Source of the DNA: GCA-2401735 sp051252095
Lineage (GTDB): Bacteria > Pseudomonadota > Gammaproteobacteria > Burkholderiales > Methylophilaceae
NCBI GenBank assembly: GCA_051252095.1
Contig: JBPOFK010000004.1
Location: 62,001 to 126,000 of the forward strand
DNA: 64,000 nt
Direction: 5' to 3'
In this document: positions 53,257 through 62,080 of the stretch, piece by piece
How positions within the stretch are numbered: position 1 is the stretch's first letter
How the letters are laid out: the number at the start of each line of letters is the position of its first letter
The notes under the pieces: generated by a model
Databases searched by the model: none
Told to the model about the DNA's origin: nothing
What the model saw: the letters and a program-made list of their open reading frames with translations, nothing else
Program-made: the position numbers and the translations under genes

Positions 53257-55610
53257 CAAGATCATTGCAGTCGGGCAAGTTTGCTATTTTTGCTTGGCTT
53301 TCCTTTTTGTTTATATGCGCCATAGTGGTCAGTCGGACGCATTTCACAACAGATTTATCTGCATTTTTGCCACAAACACCAACGCCTGAGCAACAACTTT
53401 TAATGGATCAAATTAAAGATGGTTTAGCTTCACGTTTGATATTGGTTGGTATTGAAGGTGAAAATGCAGTAACACGCGCTCAGCTTTCTAAATTAACGGC
53501 CAAACGCTTGAGATCAAACCCTGCTTTTATTGCAGTGAATAACGGCGAGTCAGTTTATGCAGAAAATGATCAAGCATTTTTATTTAATAATCGTTATTTA
53601 TTAAGCCCTGCGGTTAATAAAGAGCGTTTCACCGTACTAGGTTTACATGATGCCATTAGCGAAAGTATCGCATTACTCGCTTCACCTGCTGGTTTAATGG
53701 TCAAGTCCATGCTGCCTAATGACCCTACGGGTGAAATGATGCAGCTTTTTAATCAGTTTAATAACGTACGCCAACCAGAATTATCAGAGGGCGTATGGGC
53801 TTCTAAAAATGGTGATCGCGCATTACTGTTAATTCAAACAAAAGCGCTAGGTTCAGATACTGACGCACTAGAAAGTGCCATGCAAAGTATTCGACAAGCA
53901 TTTAATGGCGCTTCTCATAACATACGCAAGTCTACGAATGATAGTAAGCTGAATGCAAAACTTGTCATGACGGGGCCTGGTGTGTTTTCAGTGAATGCGC
54001 GAGACACCATCAAAACACAAGTCTTTCGTTTGTCCATCGTTAGCATTTTACTTATCTCAACATTATTACTACTCGTTTACCGTTCGGTTTCGGCATTATT
54101 GCTAGGCCTATTACCCGTACTGACTGGCGCACTTGCTGGTATCGCTGTTGTTAGTTTAACTTTTGGCATGATACATGGCATTACTTTGGGATTTGGTACC
54201 GCACTAATTGGCGAAGCTGTCGATTATTCTATCTATTTATTTGTACAATCTGAATCAGGAAAAACCAGTCATCAAGATTGGGTGAAACGATTCTGGCCAA
54301 CGATTCGTTTAGGTGTGATGACTTCAATTTGTGGTTTTGCATCCTTATTATTTTCAGGCTTCCCAGGACTTGCGCAATTAGGTTTATATGCAATCTCTGG
54401 TCTCGTGACTGCGGCAATTGTGACCCGCTTCGTTTTACCTCACTTGCTCCCAGGCACATTTCGTATTCACGACATTAGCATAATGGGGCAACATCTATCG
54501 AAAAAAGTGAAGCAAGCACATCTGCTACGCTGGCCTGCTATCGTATTGCTCATGGTTGCATGTGTAACCGTTCTTAGCCACCGTACAGAGATATGGAGCA
54601 AAAACATCTCTTCTTTAAGCCCAGTTTCTCAAGCTGATATCGCACTTGATACCCAATTGCGCGCAGATGTTGGTGCGCCAGACGTACGCTATATGGTTGT
54701 TGTGAAAGCAGATAGTAAAGAAACAGCATTGCAATCCGCCGAGCGAGCTTCATCACTCCTGCAAACGCAGGTTAATCAAGGCAACATCGCGAGCTTTGAA
54801 AGTCCAAGTTACTATTTACCGAGTGATAAAACACAACGAGCACGCCAAGAGAGCATTCCAACCACCGCAGATTTATCAAAAAACCTTTATGAAGCGGTGA
54901 TTGATTTACCTATTCAAGCGCAAAAGCTAAGTCCGTTTATTGAGGATGCCGCAGATGCAAAGCAACAGCCTTTGCTTGATAGTAATAATCTCAATAACAC
55001 ATCTATGGCTATGGCTTTAGAAGGGCTGCTTTTAAATCAAGGATCAGCATGGAGCGCTTTATTACCGCTCACAGCGCATAAAGACATTGAGATTAACGCA
55101 AATATGATACGCCAAGCTTTGAAGGCCGCTCATTTACGCAACGCCGTCATCATTGATATGAAAGCTGAGTCTGATAATCTTTATTCTGGCTATATGCAAG
55201 AAGCCATTTCCCATTCTTTAATGGGCTTAGCCGCAATTATTGCGCTATTACTATTCGTATTTAAATCATTTGAACACTTATTCCGTGTTATCGCACCCTT
55301 AGCCGCAGCTGTGGTTACAGTTACGGCAGGCCTAATCATGCTAGGCCAACAATTGATTCTTTTACATCTGGTTGGTCTATTATTAGTCGTCGCCGTCGGG
55401 TCGAACTATGCCTTGCTTTTCAATCAACCTAATGTCTCTTCGCGTACTTACGCCTCAATGCTGTTTGCTAATCTAACAACAGTCATCGGTTTTGGTGTCC
55501 TAGCATTTTCTAAAGTATCAATATTGCAAGCCATGGGCGCAACGGTAGCCCCAGGCGTCATCTTAGCACTGCTTTTCTCCATTATTTTTGCAAAGACTTC
55601 TCATGTATAG
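53253..55610 (+). CDS. MMPL/RND-type exporter
   Basis: A 785-residue permease with twelve predicted membrane helices in two six-helix halves (first near residues 250-400, second near 650-780) and two large periplasmic loops. The helix set includes GFGTALIGEAVDYSIYLFVQ and VVAVGSNYALLFNQ in the equivalent positions of the RND family. In aryl polyene clusters this gene moves the lipid across the inner membrane. It follows the LolA-like gene with a 4-bp overlap. Confidence 0.92.
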   Translation: MTRSLQSGKFAIFAWLSFLFICAIVVSRTHFTTDLSAFLPQTPTPEQQLLMDQIKDGLASRLILVGIEGENAVTRAQLSKLTAKRLRSNPAFIAVNNGESVYAENDQAFLFNNRYLLSPAVNKERFTVLGLHDAISESIALLASPAGLMVKSMLPNDPTGEMMQLFNQFNNVRQPELSEGVWASKNGDRALLLIQTKALGSDTDALESAMQSIRQAFNGASHNIRKSTNDSKLNAKLVMTGPGVFSVNARDTIKTQVFRLSIVSILLISTLLLLVYRSVSALLLGLLPVLTGALAGIAVVSLTFGMIHGITLGFGTALIGEAVDYSIYLFVQSESGKTSHQDWVKRFWPTIRLGVMTSICGFASLLFSGFPGLAQLGLYAISGLVTAAIVTRFVLPHLLPGTFRIHDISIMGQHLSKKVKQAHLLRWPAIVLLMVACVTVLSHRTEIWSKNISSLSPVSQADIALDTQLRADVGAPDVRYMVVVKADSKETALQSAERASSLLQTQVNQGNIASFESPSYYLPSDKTQRARQESIPTTADLSKNLYEAVIDLPIQAQKLSPFIEDAADAKQQPLLDSNNLNNTSMAMALEGLLLNQGSAWSALLPLTAHKDIEINANMIRQALKAAHLRNAVIIDMKAESDNLYSGYMQEAISHSLMGLAAIIALLLFVFKSFEHLFRVIAPLAAAVVTVTAGLIMLGQQLILLHLVGLLLVVAVGSNYALLFNQPNVSSRTYASMLFANLTTVIGFGVLAFSKVSILQAMGATVAPGVILALLFSIIFAKTSHV

Positions 55611-56415
55611 ATCCATCGCATTAATATGCCGGCACTCAGCTTTGATTATCAAATTAAGCATGGTGCTGCATGTGTTTGCACTCCTGCTAATCTTCATTAG
55701 CCCTATCATTTGGCCTTGGCTATTGGCAACAATCATACTTAACCACCTTGTATTAACAGCCATTAGTCTTTGGCCACGAAGCCAATGCTTAGGGACTAAT
55801 TGGGCGAAATTGCCAGCTGCTGCGATTAAAAAAAATGAAATTGCATTGACCATTGATGATGGCCCTGATCCTGAAGTCACACCACAAGTGTTAGCAATAT
55901 TAGATCAACATCAAGTAAAAGCAACCTTCTTTTGCATCGGCGACAAAGTGCAACTGCACCCTGATTTATGTCAGGAAATCATCCATCGCGGTCATGCCAT
56001 AGAAAACCATACGCAACACCACCAGCATACCTTTTCTTTACTGGGACCAAACGGCTTTACAAAGGAAATCCAAGCAGCACAAAATACATTGACTAGCATT
56101 ACAGGCCAAGAGCCAAAGTTTTTCCGTGCGCCAGCAGGCTTACGCAATCCATTTTTAGATACAGTACTCAAAAAACTGAATCTCACTTTAGCAAGCTGGA
56201 CAGTACGCGGGTTTGATACTAAAAATAGCAATGCAGAAATAATAAAAACCAAACTCATTAGTCACCTCAAAGCTGGCACCATATTGTTACTGCATGATGG
56301 CAATGCGGCACGAAGTCATCAGGGCATACCTGTTATTTTAGAGGTGCTGCCTGACCTGCTTAAAGCTGGTAAAACACAAGGCTTACACTTTATTACTTTA
56401 AGACAGGCGCTATAG
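55603..56415 (+). CDS. Polysaccharide deacetylase-family protein
   Basis: About 270 residues from the ATG at 55603, which overlaps the exporter stop; an alternative TTG at 55588 has no ribosome site. Two N-terminal membrane helices (to about residue 50) are followed by the NodB domain: IALTIDDGPDPEVTP, ENHTQHHQHTF (HxxxH metal site), FFRAPAGLRNPF and LLLHDGN. It could deacetylate an amino sugar of the lipid head group, since a GT2 and a PAP2 enzyme lie nearby. The substrate is unproven. Confidence 0.85.
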   Translation: MYRSIALICRHSALIIKLSMVLHVFALLLIFISPIIWPWLLATIILNHLVLTAISLWPRSQCLGTNWAKLPAAAIKKNEIALTIDDGPDPEVTPQVLAILDQHQVKATFFCIGDKVQLHPDLCQEIIHRGHAIENHTQHHQHTFSLLGPNGFTKEIQAAQNTLTSITGQEPKFFRAPAGLRNPFLDTVLKKLNLTLASWTVRGFDTKNSNAEIIKTKLISHLKAGTILLLHDGNAARSHQGIPVILEVLPDLLKAGKTQGLHFITLRQAL

Positions 56416-56425
56416 CGTAAATACC

Positions 56426-57064
56426 ATGTGGCTTCAAACCATCAAAATTGGACTTTGTAGCCATGTATTGCTTAAGTGTATCGGTATCACTGTCTTTATC
56501 AGCCTATTTTTTGTTGCTTATTTTCATGTGCTGAATCACCCTGCATATCCAGCTACTATCATACCGCTCAGTTTTCTAGATAAGCTTATTAGCTTTCAAC
56601 CTATCGCTCTACCCATCTATTTATCTCTGTGGATCTATGTTGTGATGCCCCCCATACTCATCATTAAGCTTGATGAGCTTTGTGCTTTTGCCTTATCCAT
56701 TGCACTGATGAGTGCAGTGGGCTTAACTATTTTTTATGTTTGGCCTACTACTATCCCTGTGAGCGAAATAGATTGGGCGCTGCATCCTAATATTGCCTTT
56801 TTAAAAAGTGTGGATGCCGCGGGTAATGCCTGCCCATCCTTACATGTTGCAACGGCAATCTTTTCTGGAGCATGGACAGATTTTATCTTTCGCAGAATAA
56901 AAGCGCCATCTTGGCTAAGAATAGTCAATCTTGTTTGGGGTACAGGGATTATTTACTCTACACTTGCTACACGCCAGCACGTTGCGTTCGATGTCTATGG
57001 TGGCATTTTATTAGCTAGTATTGGCATCCTATTCGCACGCGCACTATTTTGGAAGAAATGGTAA
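56426..57064 (+). CDS. PAP2-superfamily membrane phosphatase/transferase
   Basis: A 212-residue protein with about six membrane helices and the PAP2 motifs CPSLHVATAIFSGAW (PSxH block) and STLATRQHVAFDVYGG (SxxxxxHxxxD block). The KxxxxxxRP block is not evident. This Aur1/Ipt1-like layout is used both by phosphatases of lipid phosphates and by phosphotransferases. It starts 10 bp after the deacetylase and probably helps build the lipid carrier or head group. Confidence 0.83.
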   Translation: MWLQTIKIGLCSHVLLKCIGITVFISLFFVAYFHVLNHPAYPATIIPLSFLDKLISFQPIALPIYLSLWIYVVMPPILIIKLDELCAFALSIALMSAVGLTIFYVWPTTIPVSEIDWALHPNIAFLKSVDAAGNACPSLHVATAIFSGAWTDFIFRRIKAPSWLRIVNLVWGTGIIYSTLATRQHVAFDVYGGILLASIGILFARALFWKKW

Positions 57065-57119
57065 TTAACAACTTTTTCCTCTACACATAAGTTTATACAT
57101 CTGTATAATGTACACTTGC

Positions 57120-57149
57120 TTTTTGATTAACATTCTCGTCAATCAAAAA
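57120..57149. repeat. 9-bp inverted repeat upstream of DUF4410 gene
   Basis: TTTTTGATT (57120-57128) and AATCAAAAA (57141-57149) are exact reverse complements around 12 bp, between the PAP2 and DUF4410 genes. A TATAAT (57104-57109) lies just upstream. It may be an operator or a weak A/U-rich terminator. Confidence 0.35.
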
Positions 57150-57193
57150 CGCATTCAAATTATCCCATTAATAACAAAACGAACTGGATTTCT

Positions 57194-57790
57194 ATGCCTA
57201 AATTAACTAACTTATTACGTATTACTCTATTCTCAGCTTTTATCCTATTGGCACCAGGCATTGCCGTGGCCGATCAAAAACCCGCTGTCGGTTCCTATGA
57301 AGACTGGGATGACTTAGATAAAGTTGAGATTAAACAACTCTTTAAGCTAAGTGACTACGCAACCGTAACGGTAGAACCGTTTGACACTAAGGATGTTGAG
57401 CTACCGGAGCAAGACGACAACACATATAAACCAGTCGTAGAAGCGCAGTCATTGTTTAATCAACGCATTTTTGCGAAAATTCAAGATGAACTTGATCAAA
57501 AACCAGTATTGGCAAATGTTGATGTCTCAAAAGGTAACGGACTAATAGTCCGTGGAAAAGTTATTGAGATGAATCCAGGTATAAAGTCCTTAAGAATGTT
57601 TGTTGGCTATGGAGCTGGCCATGCTGGAATAGTAATGAATTGTGAGTTGATTGATATTAAAACGAACACCGTATTAGCGACAATGACACAAAAGCGTGCT
57701 TCCAGTAACGGAGATTATGATGAAGCATTAGAAGAATTAACTGAAGAGCTAGGTGAGGATATTGCTTCTTTAATTGCACACTTCCAATAA
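57194..57790 (+). CDS. DUF4410-family secreted protein
   Basis: A 198-residue protein with a signal peptide (to about residue 26, LAPGIAVA). The mature domain (VEPFDTKDVELPEQDD, QRIFAKIQDELDQKP, LIVRGKVIEMNPG, RMFVGYGAGHAGIVMNCELIDI) matches the DUF4410 family of envelope proteins. The conserved pattern suggests an outer-membrane or periplasmic binding role, of unknown function. It ends the rightward part of the pigment cluster. Confidence 0.75.
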   Translation: MPKLTNLLRITLFSAFILLAPGIAVADQKPAVGSYEDWDDLDKVEIKQLFKLSDYATVTVEPFDTKDVELPEQDDNTYKPVVEAQSLFNQRIFAKIQDELDQKPVLANVDVSKGNGLIVRGKVIEMNPGIKSLRMFVGYGAGHAGIVMNCELIDIKTNTVLATMTQKRASSNGDYDEALEELTEELGEDIASLIAHFQ

Positions 57791-57836
57791 GCGCTTAGTA
57801 TTACATGACGCATGCGCATCAAGCTTGAAGAAAAGC

Positions 57837-58607
57837 TTAATGCTTTCGCAAAAAACGAATGAATAAGTATGGTAACCGCAATAGAAAGCCGAGAAACAAA
57901 CGTGTATGCATCCAAGTCAGTAAGACATTGTCTCGCAGATAATTAAAATGCGAGACGCCACCTTCTTCAATACTAAAATAACGCACGTGAGCTGGCAAAT
58001 TAATGGGTTTTACGCCCCGCCAGCAAAGTCGCACTACTGCCTCTGGATCAAAATCAAAATGACGCATCCATGGCTGTTTGCGCATGACTTGTCTTAAAGG
58101 CTCAATAGGGTAGACCCTAAACCCAAATAATGAATCACCAATGCCAGCCCACAACGTTTCTAAATTTGCCCACCAATTAGACACTTGCCGACCTTTGACT
58201 CGCAGACTGGGTGCACTTGCGTCAAACACAGGGACACCTAATATCATTGCTTCAGGTTGTGATTTTGACTTTTCCATAAATGCTGGAATACTTTCAGCAG
58301 GATGCTGACCATCTGAGTCCATTGTTAGCACATGTGTAAAACCAGCCTTATGCGCCTCATTTAAACCATGCAGTACAGCAGTGCCTTTCCCCTGATTTTG
58401 AGGTAACACAATGACACGCAGACCATCATCTTCTACTGCCATTTCTAGCAATTCTTCCGTGCTCCCGTCAGTACTACCATCGACGACGACCCATACGGGG
58501 CCCCAAAGTCGACGTGCTTCGCGCACGCTTTCGTATACCTTTATTCCAGGGTTGTAACTGGGTATTAAGACGATATGTGTTGTTGAGACGGTTATCAAAG
58601 AAGCCAT
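57837..58607 (-). CDS. Family 2 glycosyltransferase (dolichol-phosphate-mannose synthase-like)
   Basis: A 256-residue GT2 enzyme with VLIPSYNPG, the acidic block VVVDGSTDGSTEELL and the metal-binding LTMDSDGQHPAES (DxD-type). It is the last gene of the leftward arm (flavoprotein, chorismatase, acyltransferase, GT2). It would add a sugar to the polyene-lipid head group or to the lipid carrier. No C-terminal membrane channel domain is present, only one hydrophobic stretch near the end. Confidence 0.87.
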   Translation of the reverse strand: MASLITVSTTHIVLIPSYNPGIKVYESVREARRLWGPVWVVVDGSTDGSTEELLEMAVEDDGLRVIVLPQNQGKGTAVLHGLNEAHKAGFTHVLTMDSDGQHPAESIPAFMEKSKSQPEAMILGVPVFDASAPSLRVKGRQVSNWWANLETLWAGIGDSLFGFRVYPIEPLRQVMRKQPWMRHFDFDPEAVVRLCWRGVKPINLPAHVRYFSIEEGGVSHFNYLRDNVLLTWMHTRLFLGFLLRLPYLFIRFLRKH

Positions 58608-58618
58608 TTTTGTTTTGT

Positions 58619-59410
58619 TTAATCTATGCTTTTTTTATCAAATGCACCTTGTGGAAAAAAAGCTGAGTCCTTGATTAGCTCATGTCTAAAATACTGTTCC
58701 AACTCAATCATAAATACTTGTGTATTCTTTGGCGGCTCAAAACGCTTTCCAAGGGTTACTTTGTAATGAATTGGTAAAACTGGTTTACGAAATAAAGACC
58801 AGCCCTTACTTAAAAATCGGGTATCAGCTTCTACTAATATGGTTTGAACTGGCACCTGTGCATGATTAGCAATAATACCTATGCTGCCTTTAAAAGCATT
58901 AACTGGGTCACTGATCGTACGCGTGCCCTCGGGAAAAAGTAGTAATTGGCTACCATTTTCGAAGTCTTTTATGGCATGTTGAATCATATTGCGAACAGGA
59001 TCACTTGGAATGTAGCGTGCTAAACGTGCACCAGCCCCTAAAAATATGTTTTTCACCAGTACCGTTTTCATGACGCATGCCACATTTGGTAAACGGGAAA
59101 TAATCATGACAGCATCCAATAAACAGGGATGATTCGGAGCTAATATTAAAGCCTGCTCTGTCTTTAGAACATCAAGCGCTTTTAGGTCAAAAACACATCT
59201 CCCTGACATTGAGAGGGTCGCCAAATATAAGCGAAATCCTCTTGAAATAATAAAGCGACCTAATGCGCGCCCTTTACGCACTGATAACAAGGGATAAGCG
59301 AGTAGTGCAATTGGTGTCCAAATGAGGCACTGTATCCCCAACCAAGCTAAGCACACATACATCACCAGCACATCATAGATGCTCATTAAGCGTTTCAATA
59401 TATATCGCAA
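58619..59410 (-). CDS. 1-acyl-glycerol-3-phosphate-type acyltransferase (LPLAT)
   Basis: A 263-residue membrane acyltransferase with the HxxxxD block APNHPCLLDAVM and the FPEGTRT substrate motif, with one N-terminal membrane helix. It is the second acyltransferase of the cluster, following the LpxL-like one at 51729. It probably adds a fatty acid to the glycerol or sugar part of the aryl polyene lipid. Its start lies 2 bp from the chorismatase stop and its stop is 11 bp ahead of GT2. Confidence 0.88.
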   Translation of the reverse strand: MRYILKRLMSIYDVLVMYVCLAWLGIQCLIWTPIALLAYPLLSVRKGRALGRFIISRGFRLYLATLSMSGRCVFDLKALDVLKTEQALILAPNHPCLLDAVMIISRLPNVACVMKTVLVKNIFLGAGARLARYIPSDPVRNMIQHAIKDFENGSQLLLFPEGTRTISDPVNAFKGSIGIIANHAQVPVQTILVEADTRFLSKGWSLFRKPVLPIHYKVTLGKRFEPPKNTQVFMIELEQYFRHELIKDSAFFPQGAFDKKSID

Positions 59411-59411
59411 A

Positions 59412-60506
59412 TTAACCCTTCATTTCTAATGATATGCTATCTGGATACTCAACACTGGCTTCTATTTCCAATAACAAATCTCGACGACAAATATCCGCTT
59501 GCAAATATTCAACTTTAGGGTTGCTGCCAATAAAACGCTTCATTTCATTTTGGATGTCTGTCATATGCACAGCATGACGCACATAAACACGATAATGCAA
59601 ACTTGCGAGCGAATAACTCGATTTTTCAGTTAGGCGATTAGCTTGCTCAAGGATAGCTTCAATATTGATTAATGCTTCTCGTGCTTGAATAACCGCATCT
59701 GCTGCATGTTGTGTTGCATGCCCAACAATGCTTGCCGTACCAGAAACAAGTAATAACTCACTTTGTTTTAATTTCACCAAACTAGCTCTTGAAAAGGTAG
59801 GGCTAACTGGACCATACTGTTCTGGGTACTGATAGGCACTCATTTGACGTGGATTTTCTATTGCTATTGGTTGTACTCGTCCTGCTAAAAATGCAATGGA
59901 TAACGTACCTTGTGATTGGTTAAACTCAGATTGACTACCACGGGATTGCTTAAAGCCTAACGCGCATGCGGCTGGCACGTTACCAGTCACATCACGGTTA
60001 TAAGTTAAAAATGCATGATGCCGCCCTAAATTAAATTGGCGATAGCGTTCTAGCTCATCACTATTCCCATTAATATTAGCGATATAGTTCCAAAATCGGA
60101 AGACATGTGGATAATTCAACTTTTGCAATAGTGTGAATATTTGAGAATATGCAGATTCAGTTGCTAACTGTAATGGCGTTTTATCTTCAACCATTGCAAA
60201 AGAAGACTCTGCTAAATGGACAATACCAAAGAGCCTATCGCCATCGTGTTGATAGTGTATATCACCTTCCATACCCTGCAATAGCGACCCTTGGCTAAAC
60301 CAACACTCACAAGCCGATTGATTATCACCTAAACACTGAAGTGGTACATGCAAGATTGGTAGCGCGGATTGCTCTTTTATTAACTGAACATCATGCGCAT
60401 TCAATGTAAAGCAAAGCGCACCTAATATGCTTTTTTGCATACTTCCTTGCAACAGCGCACTAACGGGGTAACTACCCCCAAAAAGAAAAGTATGATGCTG
60501 TGACAT
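59412..60506 (-). CDS. Chorismatase, FkbO/Hyg5/XanB2 type
   Basis: A 364-residue protein of the chorismate-cleaving family that yields 3- or 4-hydroxybenzoate (or a dihydro form) and pyruvate. The family's central block FRFWNYIANIN, followed by YRQFNLGRHHAF, and the RidA-like C-terminal domain (SGTASIVGHATQHAADAV, VYVRHA) are intact. XanB2-type chorismatases supply the aromatic starter of xanthomonadin. This fits the absence of an ammonia lyase in the cluster. The stop of the flavoprotein overlaps this start by one base. Confidence 0.86.
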   Translation of the reverse strand: MSQHHTFLFGGSYPVSALLQGSMQKSILGALCFTLNAHDVQLIKEQSALPILHVPLQCLGDNQSACECWFSQGSLLQGMEGDIHYQHDGDRLFGIVHLAESSFAMVEDKTPLQLATESAYSQIFTLLQKLNYPHVFRFWNYIANINGNSDELERYRQFNLGRHHAFLTYNRDVTGNVPAACALGFKQSRGSQSEFNQSQGTLSIAFLAGRVQPIAIENPRQMSAYQYPEQYGPVSPTFSRASLVKLKQSELLLVSGTASIVGHATQHAADAVIQAREALINIEAILEQANRLTEKSSYSLASLHYRVYVRHAVHMTDIQNEMKRFIGSNPKVEYLQADICRRDLLLEIEASVEYPDSISLEMKG

Positions 60507-61849
60507 TAGCTTGCGGTAGAACCGACCTCATCAACTGGTTTAATATTATTCTGTCTTGCTTTCCATGCATTGATTGTGCGCTTAAGTGTCAATAATGAAC
60601 CTAAATAATAAATTGCCTTAAATATAAATAAAGGTTTTTTTATCGGTGTTTTACCATACACATCGCCTGCCAATACCGAGAGCACCGCTTCTTTCACGCG
60701 AAAAACGTTTTTAGGCTCCATGAACATATTACGAATGACAGGATTGGTTACACGATAAATAAACCATGAGAATACTGTTGGACCCACACGCATAGTGCGA
60801 TCATACTTTTTGAGTGCTTTGTTTATATTTTGCGGTTGATTTAAACATACTTCTACGGTTTCTGCAGCGGCAAACCCACTTTGCATTGCCATCATCACGC
60901 CTGATGAAAAAACTGGGTCTATAAAAGCAAAGGCATCGCCTAATAATAAATAACTTTCACCATAACTCCGATTGCATGCATATGAATAATTACCTGTTGC
61001 TTCAACTTTTGAAGCTAATACGGCGTCCTTTAACCGTGCTTGCAGCGGCTTACAAAGCGCAATGGTCTCTAGTAAAAAGGCTTCCATTGGCCTGGTTCCA
61101 CGCGTCTTTAAGTAATATGGCCAAACTGTGGCGCCCACACTGGTTGTACCATCCATTAGGGGGATATACCAAAACCAACCGTGCTCAAACCAAAATATCG
61201 TGATATTGCCAGCTGATTTACCTTCATTCCGTTCCGCACCTGTGAAGTGGCCATAAATTGCCGCACTATTATGTTTTTTATTTCTCTGCTTGATTTTTAG
61301 TCGATTGCCCAAGAACGTGTCACGCCCTGAAGCATCTAGCAAAATTCTGGCACTGATCTCACCGGCTTTACCATCATCATGCCGTGTTTTAACGATTACA
61401 CCTGTGTTATTTGGTAAGAACTCAACCTCTCTTGCTTGGCATCCTTCCATGACATTTGCATTTTTCTGGCTTGCATTTCTAATTAAAATTTCATCAAATG
61501 CAGATCGGCGCACTTGGTAAGCCATGGGCATTGATTTATCCATTGCATCTGCAAATGCTATTGATTGTTTATGCTGGTGGTAGGGAGAAACAAATTCGGC
61601 ACCCCACTTTTCCATTCCAATAGCTTTAACTTGATCCGCTACACCCAACTTTTCTAACAATGGAAGATTAGCGGGTAGTAACGATTCACCAATATGAAAT
61701 CTGGGATGGTGTGCTTTTTCTAATAAAATAACGTGATACCCACGCTCAGCAAGCAATGCCGCAGCTGTAGACCCAGCTGGCCCGCCACCCACAATGAGTA
61801 CATCACAAGCTTGATTATATTGATCGGGATTATCAGCGCTGGCTTGCAT
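60506..61849 (-). CDS. FAD-dependent oxygenase/halogenase-like protein
   Basis: A 447-residue flavoprotein with the FAD site VLIVGGGPAGSTAAALLAERG, the FHIGESLLP motif of flavin-dependent halogenases, and WFWYIP at residues 225-230, which fits the halogenase WxWxIP motif exactly. Lys81 in EKWGAEF is a candidate for the conserved halogenase lysine. Xanthomonadins are brominated aryl polyenes, so a halogenase in this place makes sense. A hydroxylase with the same fold is the alternative. It is the first gene of the leftward arm. Confidence 0.83.
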   Translation of the reverse strand: MQASADNPDQYNQACDVLIVGGGPAGSTAAALLAERGYHVILLEKAHHPRFHIGESLLPANLPLLEKLGVADQVKAIGMEKWGAEFVSPYHQHKQSIAFADAMDKSMPMAYQVRRSAFDEILIRNASQKNANVMEGCQAREVEFLPNNTGVIVKTRHDDGKAGEISARILLDASGRDTFLGNRLKIKQRNKKHNSAAIYGHFTGAERNEGKSAGNITIFWFEHGWFWYIPLMDGTTSVGATVWPYYLKTRGTRPMEAFLLETIALCKPLQARLKDAVLASKVEATGNYSYACNRSYGESYLLLGDAFAFIDPVFSSGVMMAMQSGFAAAETVEVCLNQPQNINKALKKYDRTMRVGPTVFSWFIYRVTNPVIRNMFMEPKNVFRVKEAVLSVLAGDVYGKTPIKKPLFIFKAIYYLGSLLTLKRTINAWKARQNNIKPVDEVGSTAS

Positions 61850-61933
61850 GCGGTACCTTTAATTTTTGATAATGCAATTATAGCAAAGCCTATACATCTA
61901 TCTAATGAAACACCTATATTAATTAGATTAATA

Positions 61934-62007
61934 TGGAGCGGCTGACGGGAATCGAACCCGCGTATCGAGCTTGGGAAGCTAGCGTTCTACCATTGAACTA
62001 CAGCCGC
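61934..62007 (-). tRNA. tRNA-Gly (CCC)
   Basis: Read leftward from 62007: acceptor GCGGCTG pairs with CAGCCGC, with discriminator T and an encoded CCA (61934-61936). The D-arm GTTCAATGGTAGAAC, anticodon loop TTCCCAA (anticodon CCC) and T-loop TTCGATT are clear. The anticodon stem CTAGC/GCTCG has a T28-C42 mismatch, which is unusual. It lies between the pigment cluster and priA. Confidence 0.94.
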
Positions 62008-62080
62008 AACAAGCCGCTATTTTACTGCGGCGGTCAATTGTTGGCTATGTAATTGATGACAAAACTCATGCTTTAATTCA

